Assembly (NCBI GenBank): GCA_002402315.1
Contig: DHFP01000270.1
Coordinates: 57,607-75,980 of the forward strand
DNA from: Clostridiales bacterium UBA4821
GTDB taxonomy: Bacteria; Bacillota; Clostridia; Acetivibrionales; UBA4821
Length of the DNA stretch: 18,374 nucleotides
Reading direction: 5' to 3'
The notes below the pieces were generated by a model. The model did not search any database and was not told the origin of the DNA. It was given only the letters and a program-made list of their open reading frames with translations. Both the position numbers and the translations under genes were made by a program. The stretch's first letter is position 1; each line of letters begins with the position of its first letter. Shown here piece after piece: positions 7,863-15,893 of this stretch.

Positions 7863-7868
7863 TATTAG

Positions 7869-8324
7869 TTACTCTCCACTTATATTAAGGTATACATCAA
7901 TTTTAAATAAATTTACTGCCGGAAGATTAATTAACTCAATCTCACCAATTTGTTTTTTTATTTCTTTTAAAATCTCCTCAACCTTTTCCAGTGTTTCGCC
8001 AATTAAGGTAAACCATATATTATATTTGTGTTCCCGGAGATAATTATGTGTAACTTCCTGATAATTGTTAATAAGTCTATCTACTTCTTCAATTCGATCC
8101 TGAGGAACTTTCATGGCGCAAAGCGTACTGAAATAGCCAAGTTTATTTGAATCAAATATTCCCCCGATTCTTCGAATAATTCCTTTTTCCTTTAGATTAT
8201 CAATCCGATTTATTACTTCGGCTTCAGATACTTCAAGTTGATTTGCCAAAGTTTCAAACGGCTTTTCATGAATAGGAAAGTTTTTTTGAATAAGATTTAA
8301 CAATTGTTTATCTACTATATCCAA
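7869..8324 (-). CDS. ahbA: siroheme decarboxylase subunit AhbA (Lrp/AsnC-type)
   Basis: 151 residues, paralogous to the next gene: a winged-helix N-terminal half (LKEKGIIRRIGGIFDSNKLG, about 44-63) and a C-terminal half with THNYLREHKYNIWFTL (92-107), the form I associate with AhbA. It should pair with AhbB to remove the C12 and C18 acetate carboxyls of siroheme in the Ahb haem pathway. The start is TTG at 8324, nine bases after AAAGGAG (within 8331-8340); no ATG fits. It lies 2 bases after the nirJ2 stop and 6 bases before ahbB. A regulatory role is unlikely given the metabolic neighbours, although the ancestral fold binds DNA. Confidence 0.87.
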   Translation of the reverse strand: MDIVDKQLLNLIQKNFPIHEKPFETLANQLEVSEAEVINRIDNLKEKGIIRRIGGIFDSNKLGYFSTLCAMKVPQDRIEEVDRLINNYQEVTHNYLREHKYNIWFTLIGETLEKVEEILKEIKKQIGEIELINLPAVNLFKIDVYLNISGE

Positions 8325-8326
8325 AG

Positions 8327-9322
8327 CTATTTACTCCTTTCAAAACCATAAAGGCACCATGGTTCTTCAGCCATATAATCACCCGCGTTGTAGTAAGCTG
8401 CTCGTGCCCGGCAGCCCCCGCATTTAACTTTGAATTTACAGGTCCCGCATTTTCCTTTATAAGCCATTGTTCTCAGAGTTAAAAATATTTCACTGTTCTG
8501 CCAAATCCGGCTAAAAGGAGTCTCACGAACATTTCCAGCCTTAATATTAAGGTAAGCGCAAGGCTGGACATCGCCTACCGGGCTTATTATACAGTAATGA
8601 GTTCCAGCAAGACAACCGCGGCCAAAGCGCAGGTTTAAACCCATCTCCTGTGCTATTCTCATGAATTGAGGCGCGCAGGTGGGTTTTAGTTCAATATTTA
8701 CTTCTTGCTGCTTTAGCATAATAGATTTCAACACAGCTTCGTATTGTTCAGCTCTAAGCGATTCCTCTTCAATATTTTCAGCTCTGCCGGTTGGAACTAA
8801 AAAGAACGTATGATGGCCCTTAGCCCCAATCTTTACGGCAAAATCGGCAATATCATTGATTTCATGCCAGTTCCATTCCATAACTGTAGTATGAATTTGA
8901 AACGGCAAACCCGCTTCACGACAGTTTATCATTCCCTGTACCGCGCCATCCCATGCGCCGGGAAAATGCCGGAAGTTATCATGCTTTTGTTTATTCATAC
9001 TGTCCAGACTTATTCCCATACCGACAGCTCCGGCATTTTTTAAGTCTCTGGCCATGCCGGAAGTAATTAGTGTTCCGTTGGTTCCAAAAACAGGAACCAG
9101 TCCCTTTGAATACGCATATTCTACCAGTTCCAATATGTCTGAACGCAGCAGTGGTTCGCCGCCGCTGAAAATCATAATTTTAAACTCGGATTTGGAAATT
9201 TCGTCTATTAGACTTTTAGCTTCTATTGTATTTAGTTCCTGATCCGCTTTTACGCCTGCATCCCTATAACAGTGCGCACAAAACATGTTACAGGCATTTG
9301 TTGTATTCCATGATACAATCAT
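8327..9322 (-). CDS. ahbD: radical SAM haem synthase, NirJ2/AhbD-like
   Basis: 331 residues. The radical SAM cluster motif CNMFCAHC lies at 11-18, followed by GGEPL and an SPASM/twitch-like C-terminus with cysteines near 292, 295, 301, 304 and 323 (KCGTCKFKVKCGGCRARA and the later PWC). The opening VSWNTTNACN is typical of the NirJ2 group. In the alternative haem pathway AhbD oxidatively decarboxylates two propionates of Fe-coproporphyrin III to the vinyls of protohaem. Which NirJ paralog performs which step is inferred from similarity. The ATG overlaps the hemB stop (ATGA) with AGGGAGG seven bases upstream. GC content is visibly higher than in ahbA/ahbB next to it. Confidence 0.85.
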   Translation of the reverse strand: MIVSWNTTNACNMFCAHCYRDAGVKADQELNTIEAKSLIDEISKSEFKIMIFSGGEPLLRSDILELVEYAYSKGLVPVFGTNGTLITSGMARDLKNAGAVGMGISLDSMNKQKHDNFRHFPGAWDGAVQGMINCREAGLPFQIHTTVMEWNWHEINDIADFAVKIGAKGHHTFFLVPTGRAENIEEESLRAEQYEAVLKSIMLKQQEVNIELKPTCAPQFMRIAQEMGLNLRFGRGCLAGTHYCIISPVGDVQPCAYLNIKAGNVRETPFSRIWQNSEIFLTLRTMAYKGKCGTCKFKVKCGGCRARAAYYNAGDYMAEEPWCLYGFERSK

Positions 9323-10299
9323 TCATAATCCTCCCTAATCCACCCGGCTGCATCCTTGGCATGGTAAGTCAGAACAACGTCGGCACCTGCCCTTTTTAAT
9401 CCTGTCAGTATCTCCATAACAACTTTTCTTTCATCTATCCATCCGTTTTTGTGAGCGGCCTTTACCATCGCATATTCACCGCTGACATTATAAGCTGCAA
9501 CAGGCATATTAAACTTTTCCTTGACCCTGCAAATAATATCCATATAAGCCAGCGCCGGTTTGACCATAACAATATCTGCGCCTTCCCGCACATCCAACCC
9601 CACTTCCATTAATGCTTCATTACTGTTAGCCGGATCCATCTGGTAGCCCCGCCTGTCGCCAAATTGCGGCGCTGAACCGGCTATGTCCCTAAAAGGGCCG
9701 TAAAATGAGGAAGCGTATTTCGCCGAATAAGCCATTATTGGAATATGTTCAAAACCGTTTTCATCTAATGCTTTTCGAATGAAACCTATTCTTCCATCCA
9801 TCATATCGGAAGGAGCTACCATATCAGCACCCGCTTCGGCTTGTGACAAAGCCGTTTGTGCCAGAAGTTCCAAAGAAGGGTCGTTTAGAACCCTGCCTTC
9901 TTTAACCACTCCGCAGTGACCGTAGCTTGTATATTCGCAAAGACAGGTATCGGCTATGACCAGAAGGTCTGGGTATCTGTGCTTGATAGCCCTTATTGCT
10001 TGTTGGACTACACCATTATGGTCATAAGCTCCTGAGCCATGCCCGTCTTTCTTTTCGGGAATTCCAAATAACAAGACGGCAGGTATGCCTAAAGCTACAA
10101 CCTGACCAACCTCATCAAGAAGTTTGTCCACTGAAAACTGAAAAACATCAGACATCGAATCTACGGAATTTTTAACTCCATCACCATAAATAACAAACAT
10201 AGGATAAATTAAATCCTTAACAGATAAATGATTTTCTCTTATCATACTGCGTATAACCGCATTATCACGCAAACGCCTTGGACGGTTTGCCGGAAACAT
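9319..10299 (-). CDS. hemB: delta-aminolevulinic acid dehydratase (porphobilinogen synthase)
   Basis: Condenses two 5-aminolevulinates to porphobilinogen. The zinc-binding cysteines are present in ADTCLCEYTSYGHC (about Cys119, 121 and 129), so this is the zinc-dependent type. The two active-site lysines are in MAYSAKYASSFYGPF (about Lys194) and IVMVKPALAYMD (about Lys247). I start at the ATG at 10299 (326 aa) because GAGGAG is eight bases upstream; a GTG at 10308 abuts that Shine-Dalgarno and is unlikely. It sits between the two NirJ-type radical SAM genes, and its GC content near 50% in several stretches contrasts with most of the operon. Confidence 0.95.
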   Translation of the reverse strand: MFPANRPRRLRDNAVIRSMIRENHLSVKDLIYPMFVIYGDGVKNSVDSMSDVFQFSVDKLLDEVGQVVALGIPAVLLFGIPEKKDGHGSGAYDHNGVVQQAIRAIKHRYPDLLVIADTCLCEYTSYGHCGVVKEGRVLNDPSLELLAQTALSQAEAGADMVAPSDMMDGRIGFIRKALDENGFEHIPIMAYSAKYASSFYGPFRDIAGSAPQFGDRRGYQMDPANSNEALMEVGLDVREGADIVMVKPALAYMDIICRVKEKFNMPVAAYNVSGEYAMVKAAHKNGWIDERKVVMEILTGLKRAGADVVLTYHAKDAAGWIREDYE

Positions 10300-10312
10300 A
10301 AAATTCACTCCT

Positions 10313-11485
10313 CTATATACCTATTTCATCATTCCTTAAATAGCAGGCAGGGTCAGATTCCCAGAAGCTGCCGTAAACGGCTTCAGCCCTGGCTCTGAAA
10401 TTCCCGTTACATTGCTCAATCCATTTGCAACCGGCGCAGCGTCCTTTTAACAACAGCTTACGGTTTTTAAGACCCTTAAGGATTGGATTTGAAATGTCGG
10501 TCCAGATATCACCAAAGCTTCTCTCTCTAACATTCCCAAATGTATGGTTTTGCGAAAACTGGTCAGGATGGACATAACCTAAGCTATCAACTGCTCCAAA
10601 AGCAATTCCGGACCTATTACCGCCATTTATACTTATTAGCGAAAGTATATTTTCTGCTAAATCAGTATTCTCCTGCTTCATCTTAAGGTAGAGATAAATA
10701 CCATCCGCATGATTATCTACAGTAAGGATTTCTTTTTCGATACCCTGACGGCTAAAATTCAGAGTGTTTTCAATAATTATATCCATAGCCTGTCTGGTCT
10801 CTTCATGCGTTATATCTTCTTCAATCATGCCGCTTCCCCTGCCTGAATATGCCAAATGATAAAAGCAAACCCTGTCAATGTTTTCTTCTTTAATTAACTT
10901 GAAAATATCATTTAATGATTTATAGTTATGACGGTTGATGGTAAACCTTAATCCTACTCTCTGACCAACTTCGATACAATTTCTTATCCCACGGAGCGCT
11001 GCCTCAAATGCTCCTTTTTGTCCCCTGAATTTATCATTGTCTTCTCCAATACCATCAATACTGATTCCTACGTATCCTACTCCAACTTGCTTAATTTTTT
11101 TAGCAGTTTCCTTAGTTATTAGAGTACCATTTGTTGAAATGGTTGGACGTATGTTATATTTATGACAGTAATCAGATAATTCAAAAATGTCATCACGAAT
11201 TAAAGGTTCCCCTCCTGAAAAAAGCAAGACCGGTACATTAAATTGTCCAAGACCTTCTATAAAATTCTTAGCCTCGGTAGTTGTTAATTCTCCATCATGT
11301 GATTTTGTACCGGCATCTGCATAGCAGTGAATACATTTAAGGTTACAGATTCCGGTAGAATTCCATACCACGACCGGTCCCAGATTATTTGTAGTGCCGT
11401 TTGTTGTTCCCTTTGAGCTTTTGCTGTAGCGCAAAGTATCCCCAAAATAATTGGAGCCGCATAAAAGCTTGGTTATACTAATCAT
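10313..11485 (-). CDS. ahbC: radical SAM protein NirJ1/AhbC-like (didecarboxysiroheme deacetylase)
   Basis: 390 residues. An N-terminal extension of about 35 residues precedes VVVWNSTGICNLKCIHC, with the radical SAM cysteines at 47, 51 and 54. FSGGEPLI follows, and a C-terminal cysteine cluster (about 350, 353, 359 and 381) lies in RCAGCKWIEQCNGNFRARAE and DPACYL. The CNGNFR...DPACYL tail is typical of AhbC/NirJ1, which removes the acetate side chains of 12,18-didecarboxysiroheme to give Fe-coproporphyrin III. The start overlaps the cobA-hemD end by 8 bases with AAAGGG upstream. The step assignment follows the family; no heme d1 or cd1 nitrite reductase genes are in view, which favours haem over heme d1 synthesis. 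Confidence 0.85.
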   Translation of the reverse strand: MISITKLLCGSNYFGDTLRYSKSSKGTTNGTTNNLGPVVVWNSTGICNLKCIHCYADAGTKSHDGELTTTEAKNFIEGLGQFNVPVLLFSGGEPLIRDDIFELSDYCHKYNIRPTISTNGTLITKETAKKIKQVGVGYVGISIDGIGEDNDKFRGQKGAFEAALRGIRNCIEVGQRVGLRFTINRHNYKSLNDIFKLIKEENIDRVCFYHLAYSGRGSGMIEEDITHEETRQAMDIIIENTLNFSRQGIEKEILTVDNHADGIYLYLKMKQENTDLAENILSLISINGGNRSGIAFGAVDSLGYVHPDQFSQNHTFGNVRERSFGDIWTDISNPILKGLKNRKLLLKGRCAGCKWIEQCNGNFRARAEAVYGSFWESDPACYLRNDEIGI

Positions 11486-13013
11486 TGTGATTTTCCCTTT
11501 CTGTTTTTTCCAGGATTGCTTTTAGCAAGCCGTCTATGGTATATTCAGAAGCCTCTATATCCACTTTAATTCTAAATTCTTGCGCTGCCGCAGTTGTAAC
11601 CGGACCAATACTGGCAGCGCAAACTCCATCCAGCAGTTTGGTCAAATCCTTCGAATCCAGCATTTCTACAAGATTTCTTACTGTCGAAGAACTGGTAAAT
11701 GTGATAATATCAATCATTTTGTTTTGCAGCAATTCCTTCAGAAAACCAACATTAACATCTCCGGGGATGGTCTTATACATTGCAATATCGTCTACAAAAG
11801 CTCCCATTTCTTTTAGTTCTTGTGACAGGACTTCACGCGCAATATCAGCTCTGGGTAGAAGAATTCTTTTTCCTGAAACATTCTCATTTTTGAAACCTTC
11901 AACTATTGCTTCTGCCCGGTATTCGCCGGGAGTGTAGTCAACAATAAGCCCGGATGACTCCAGTTCTTCTTTGGTTTTACATCCGATTGCGCATAGTTTT
12001 ATTCCAATTAGCTGCCGGATATCTTTATTCAGGTATCTTAACCTTTTAAAGAAGTGTTGAACCCCATTTATACTTGTAAATATAATCCATTCATATTGAT
12101 TTATTTTCTCAATTGCGGTATCAACCTTACTATAGTCATCAGGAGGAACAATTTTGATTGTTGGAAACTCAAACGGCTCTCCTCCAAGGTCAATGATTTT
12201 TTCAGACAGTATACTTGCCTGCTCCCGCGAACGGGTAACCAAGATCCTTTTTCCAAACAAAGGCTTCTTTTCGAACCATTTTAGTTTGTCTCTTAATTTT
12301 ACTACTTCTCCAACAACAATTACAGACGGGGGCTTAAGATTGGCTTCCTCTGCTTTGGCAACAATATTACCGAGTTCTCCAACCAGGATTTTTTGTTCAG
12401 GCGTAGTTCCCCTATGTATAAGAGCTATAGGAGTATCGGATGGCCTTCCATGTTCGACAAGCCGGTCTACAATTAAAGATAAGTTTCCCATTCCCATTAA
12501 AAAGATAAGGGTACCCGAACCTGGCGCCAGTTTATCAAAATTAATGCTTGATATATCTTTTGCAGGGTCTTCATGGCCTGTAATAACGTTAAAGCTTGAT
12601 GTAAGATTTCTATGTGTTACGGGAATACCGGCATATGCAGGAACTGCAACTGCAGAAGTTATGCCTGGGATAATTTCAAAAGGAATACCGTTATTGAAGA
12701 GGGACTCTGCCTCTTCTCCACCCCGTCCAAAAACAAAAGGGTCGCCTCCCTTTAAACGTGTTACAATCTTGCCTGTTTTTGCTTTGTTTACTAAAACCTC
12801 ATTAATTTTCTCCTGGGATAAAGCATGCCTGTCAGGCGATTTACCGACAAAAATGAGTTCGGCATCCGGACGCACATAAGAAAGAAGCTGACTGTTAACC
12901 AATCTATCATAAACTAGAACATCAGCTTTTTTTATACACTCTAAACCCTTTAAAGTAATTAATTTTGGATCTCCCGGTCCGGCACCTACTAAGTAAACAA
13001 TTGAACTATTCAT
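11478..13013 (-). CDS. cobA-hemD: fused uroporphyrinogen-III C-methyltransferase / uroporphyrinogen-III synthase
   Basis: Two enzymes in one 511-residue chain, a fusion common in Clostridia. Residues 1-245 are the SAM-dependent methyltransferase (SUMT/CobA): VYLVGAGPGDPKLITLKG, ADVLVYDRLV, GGDPFVFGRGGEE and PGITSAVAVPAYAGIPVTHR. Residues about 252-505 are HemD (LFGKRILVTRSREQ, ITFTSSSTVRNL), which cyclises hydroxymethylbilane to uroporphyrinogen III. The product can go straight to precorrin-2, committing flux to siroheme. The ATG overlaps the hemC stop as ATGA with GGGGA upstream; the stop overlaps nirJ1. Confidence 0.95.
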   Translation of the reverse strand: MNSSIVYLVGAGPGDPKLITLKGLECIKKADVLVYDRLVNSQLLSYVRPDAELIFVGKSPDRHALSQEKINEVLVNKAKTGKIVTRLKGGDPFVFGRGGEEAESLFNNGIPFEIIPGITSAVAVPAYAGIPVTHRNLTSSFNVITGHEDPAKDISSINFDKLAPGSGTLIFLMGMGNLSLIVDRLVEHGRPSDTPIALIHRGTTPEQKILVGELGNIVAKAEEANLKPPSVIVVGEVVKLRDKLKWFEKKPLFGKRILVTRSREQASILSEKIIDLGGEPFEFPTIKIVPPDDYSKVDTAIEKINQYEWIIFTSINGVQHFFKRLRYLNKDIRQLIGIKLCAIGCKTKEELESSGLIVDYTPGEYRAEAIVEGFKNENVSGKRILLPRADIAREVLSQELKEMGAFVDDIAMYKTIPGDVNVGFLKELLQNKMIDIITFTSSSTVRNLVEMLDSKDLTKLLDGVCAASIGPVTTAAAQEFRIKVDIEASEYTIDGLLKAILEKTERENHND

Positions 13014-13945
13014 TTACTGTTCCCCAATCTTAGCCTATTTAATATTTCTTTTCCACCCATACCAAGTAATATATCAGCTAATTTCTGTCCAAGTAATTCA
13101 GCATTTTTTACAGGACCAGATACTTCAGCTTTTAGTAGTTGTTTACCGTCTGGACTGGCAATCATACCCTTAAGTTTTAATATATTTTGATTAACCTGAC
13201 CCAAGGCGCCTATAGGAATCTGGCATCCGCCTTCAAGGCTTCTTAGCATGGAACGTTCCGCAATAATCGAAGCTTCGGATGGAGGGTGATTTGACTTATG
13301 AACAATATCAAATACTTCATCATTATCTTTCCTGACTTCTAAACCAAGGGAGCCTTGACCAACAGCAGGTAAACAAATTTCATCTGGGATATATTCAGTA
13401 ATTTTATCCTGCCAGCCCATTCTTATAAGTCCTGCTGCAGCAAGAACAATTGCATCAAATCCCTCACTTTCAAGTTTAGCCAAACGGGTATTAATATTGC
13501 CTCTGAGGCTTTGAATATCAAAATCCGCTCGGTAGTTTAATAGTTGAGATGCTCTCCGCAGACTACTTGTTCCTATTTTTGCACCTTTAGGAAGTTGGTT
13601 CAACATTAAGCCTTTGGGTGAAATAATGACATCAGAGGAATTAATACGTTCACAAACAGCACCTATCGTTAAACCATCCGGCAGGATCGTCGGAACATCT
13701 TTCATACTATGGACAGCAAGGTCTATTTCTTTATTTATCAGCCCCAACTCTAATTCTTTGGTAAATAATCCTTTATCACCTATCTTGGAAAGTGCTACAT
13801 CCAGTATTTTATCACCCTTGGTTTTAATCTTTAATACTCTGAAAGAATATCCAGGGTTTAATATTTTAAGCTTTTCAATTACCCAGTAGGTTTGTATTAA
13901 AGCTAAAGTACTATCCCGGGTACCAACAACTATTTCTCGCGGCAT
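13010..13945 (-). CDS. hemC: porphobilinogen deaminase (hydroxymethylbilane synthase)
   Basis: Polymerises four porphobilinogens into hydroxymethylbilane. From the ATG at 13945 the protein has 311 residues and opens MPREIVVGTRDSTLAL, the normal family N-terminus. AGGAGA lies about eight bases upstream. A longer frame from 13981 would add 12 residues, overlap hemA and lacks a ribosome site. DLAVHSMKDVP, GTSSLRR and SLRGNINTRL form the substrate and cofactor site, and LEGGCQIPIGAL carries the dipyrromethane-binding cysteine at about Cys241. Stop and cobA-hemD start overlap as ATGA. Confidence 0.95.
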   Translation of the reverse strand: MPREIVVGTRDSTLALIQTYWVIEKLKILNPGYSFRVLKIKTKGDKILDVALSKIGDKGLFTKELELGLINKEIDLAVHSMKDVPTILPDGLTIGAVCERINSSDVIISPKGLMLNQLPKGAKIGTSSLRRASQLLNYRADFDIQSLRGNINTRLAKLESEGFDAIVLAAAGLIRMGWQDKITEYIPDEICLPAVGQGSLGLEVRKDNDEVFDIVHKSNHPPSEASIIAERSMLRSLEGGCQIPIGALGQVNQNILKLKGMIASPDGKQLLKAEVSGPVKNAELLGQKLADILLGMGGKEILNRLRLGNSK

Positions 13946-13973
13946 ATTCCGTTCTCCTAAAATGTAGTTTTTA

Positions 13974-15272
13974 TCAATCAACTTGTTTATCTATAATGTC
14001 CTTATACTGGACTTCTAAATCAAACAGGTTTTGAAGGACTTTATTATAAATATGGCTCTGAGGTGTACTGGAAAATTGTTTTAGCTGAACAATAGGTTGA
14101 TGAAGCAGCCGGTTTACAATTGAATTAGCTAAAGAAATAACCACGTCTTTTTGTTCATCAGTTAAGTCCTGCAGCTTGTTCAAAGCTTTATTCAATTCTT
14201 TATCCTTAATATCCTGTCCTTTCTTATTTAACGCTATAATAGTAGGAACCATAAACTGTTCGTTCAGCCACTTCAAAAAAAATTGTATTTCTTCTTCTAT
14301 AATTTTTTCAGCTTCAACAGCTTCTTTTTTTCTTTGTTCCAGGTTAGAATCAACTATATCTTGAAGATTATCAACAGTATATAGCTTAACACCGTCAATA
14401 TCATTTACTGATGGAGCAATATTCCTCGGTACAGCAATGTCAATAAAACATAAAGTTTTATCAGTCCGTCCCTCCATAACCTGTTTGACTTGAGAAGGGC
14501 GGATAATATAATGAGGAGCAGATGTACAGGCTATAACAATATCAGTATTTCCCATATATTTAAACACTTCATTAAATCTTACTGCTTTTCCGCCAAATTT
14601 TTCTGCAAGAATTTCTGCCCGCTCAAAAGAACGATTAGAAACTGCAATTGAAGAAACACCACCGTCTAACAAGTTCCTGGCAGTAAGTTCACTTATTTTA
14701 CCTGCGCCAATTATCAAGATAGATTTTCCATTAAGGTCAGAAAAAATTTGTTTAGATAATTCTACTGCTGCATAGCCTATAGATACTGCGTTTTGGCTGA
14801 TTTTAGTTTCTGTGTGCACTCTTTTACCTACAGTAATAGCCTGTTGAAATAAAGTATTTATTACCCGGTTAGTTGCTCCAGATTTACAAGCTGTTTGATA
14901 AGCCTGCCGAACTTGTCCTAAAATTTGGGTTTCTCCTAGAATCATTGAGTCAAGCCCTGAGGCTACATGAAACAAATGCCGTAAAGCATTGGTACATGTA
15001 AAAGAGTATAAATAATTTTCTATTTCATTTTTAGCTGATTTTGCATATTCAGCTAAAAAGTTTTTTATTCCATCGATGCTTGTTTCTATATCTGTTACCG
15101 CTGCATAGATTTCTGTCCGGTTACAAGTAGATAAGACAACACAGCCGTGAATACAGGAAATTTCTTTTATCCTCATCAATACATCAGGCAACGAATGCTT
15201 AGAAAATGACAGTTTTTCCCGTACGTCAACCGGAGCTGTTTTATGATTAAGACCTATGTTAACGATAAACAT
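13974..15272 (-). CDS. hemA: glutamyl-tRNA reductase
   Basis: NADPH-dependent reduction of glutamyl-tRNA to glutamate-1-semialdehyde, the entry point and usual control step of tetrapyrrole synthesis. 432 residues: GLNHKTAPVDVREKL near the N-terminus, catalytic Cys50 in LSTCNRTEIY, GETQILGQVR near 113-122, the NADPH-binding glycine motif IIGAGKISE (188-196), FIDIAVPRNIAP, then a long helical dimerisation domain. The ATG at 15272 overlaps the preceding gene by 19 bases; AAGGGAG lies about 11 bases upstream. No obvious N-terminal degradation tag or leader regulatory element is visible, so the mode of control is unknown. Confidence 0.95.
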   Translation of the reverse strand: MFIVNIGLNHKTAPVDVREKLSFSKHSLPDVLMRIKEISCIHGCVVLSTCNRTEIYAAVTDIETSIDGIKNFLAEYAKSAKNEIENYLYSFTCTNALRHLFHVASGLDSMILGETQILGQVRQAYQTACKSGATNRVINTLFQQAITVGKRVHTETKISQNAVSIGYAAVELSKQIFSDLNGKSILIIGAGKISELTARNLLDGGVSSIAVSNRSFERAEILAEKFGGKAVRFNEVFKYMGNTDIVIACTSAPHYIIRPSQVKQVMEGRTDKTLCFIDIAVPRNIAPSVNDIDGVKLYTVDNLQDIVDSNLEQRKKEAVEAEKIIEEEIQFFLKWLNEQFMVPTIIALNKKGQDIKDKELNKALNKLQDLTDEQKDVVISLANSIVNRLLHQPIVQLKQFSSTPQSHIYNKVLQNLFDLEVQYKDIIDKQVD

Positions 15273-15892
15273 TGTTTAATTCGCTCCCTTATTTGTTCAT
15301 CATTACCAGTTTTGATTAATTCCAGAATATCTGAGTATATTAAACATTCAAATATTTTCTTTTTAATTTCGGGGTCTTTATATTTATTTATTATTTCACA
15401 CCTTATTTCTTTCATCAAGTCAAGAAATTTGGAATATTCGGGCCCATAATTTTTTTCAATATCCTCTTTAATTTTACGGGCTAACACAGGACTATCTCCG
15501 CCTGTTGAAACACTTATACAGAGAGACCCCTGCCGCATAACAGCAGGAACCAGGAAGTTACATTTTGAAGGGTCATCTACAACATTGACTAATATCCTAT
15601 TCTGTAAGCAATGGCTGGCTATTTGGCTATTTAATAATTCATGGTTGGTTGCACATATTACAAGAAAAACGTCTTGCAGATCCTTTATTTCAAAGCTTCG
15701 CTTTAAACAGGCAATTTTGTTTTGGTCAGATAACCAGCTTAATGCCGGCGTAAACTCCGGACTTACTACCGTTACATCAGCCTCACACTCCAACAGGGAA
15801 AGAACTTTACGCTCAGCTACCTGCCCTCCTCCAACCACAAGGCATCTTTGATTTTTTAAGTTAAGGTTTATTGGAAAGTAATTTTTCATCAT
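15254..15892 (-). CDS. precorrin-2 dehydrogenase / sirohydrochlorin ferrochelatase (CysG-N/Met8 type)
   Basis: 212 residues. An N-terminal Rossmann domain with LVVGGGQVAERK (18-29) binds NAD. NVVDDPSKCNF follows, with an Asp at about 105 matching the acid residue important in CysG/Met8, then STGGDSP (129-135) and a small helical C-terminus. It oxidises precorrin-2 to sirohydrochlorin and, if bifunctional like Met8, inserts iron to make siroheme. No separate sirohydrochlorin chelatase (CbiK/SirB) is in the window, which favours bifunctionality, but one could lie elsewhere. Start at the first of two ATGs (15892), six bases after AAAGG; the previous gene ends one base upstream. Confidence 0.9.
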   Translation of the reverse strand: MMKNYFPINLNLKNQRCLVVGGGQVAERKVLSLLECEADVTVVSPEFTPALSWLSDQNKIACLKRSFEIKDLQDVFLVICATNHELLNSQIASHCLQNRILVNVVDDPSKCNFLVPAVMRQGSLCISVSTGGDSPVLARKIKEDIEKNYGPEYSKFLDLMKEIRCEIINKYKDPEIKKKIFECLIYSDILELIKTGNDEQIRERIKQCLSLT

Positions 15893-15893
15893 A

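Noticed and set aside
7368..8324. Lrp/AsnC-type transcription regulators controlling the operon
   Set aside because: The pair carries siroheme decarboxylase-type motifs (THNYLREHKYN, THCYQRP..PDWPYN) and sits among haem enzymes, so an enzymatic AhbA/AhbB role is far more likely.
10313..11485. NirJ for heme d1 synthesis, or a peptide-modifying (mycofactocin-like) radical SAM enzyme
   Set aside because: No cd1 nitrite reductase, other heme d1 genes or precursor peptide is present, while AhbA/B and a second radical SAM paralog complete the haem route.
12154..12879. A 241-codon open frame on the plus strand
   Set aside because: It lies wholly antisense to cobA-hemD, has no family resemblance or ribosome site, and its composition is that expected opposite a coding gene. 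Other plus-strand frames in the window are similar shadows.
13946..13981. Longer hemC start at 13981
   Set aside because: It lacks a Shine-Dalgarno site, overlaps hemA, and adds residues absent from the family; the ATG at 13945 has AGGAGA and the normal N-terminus.
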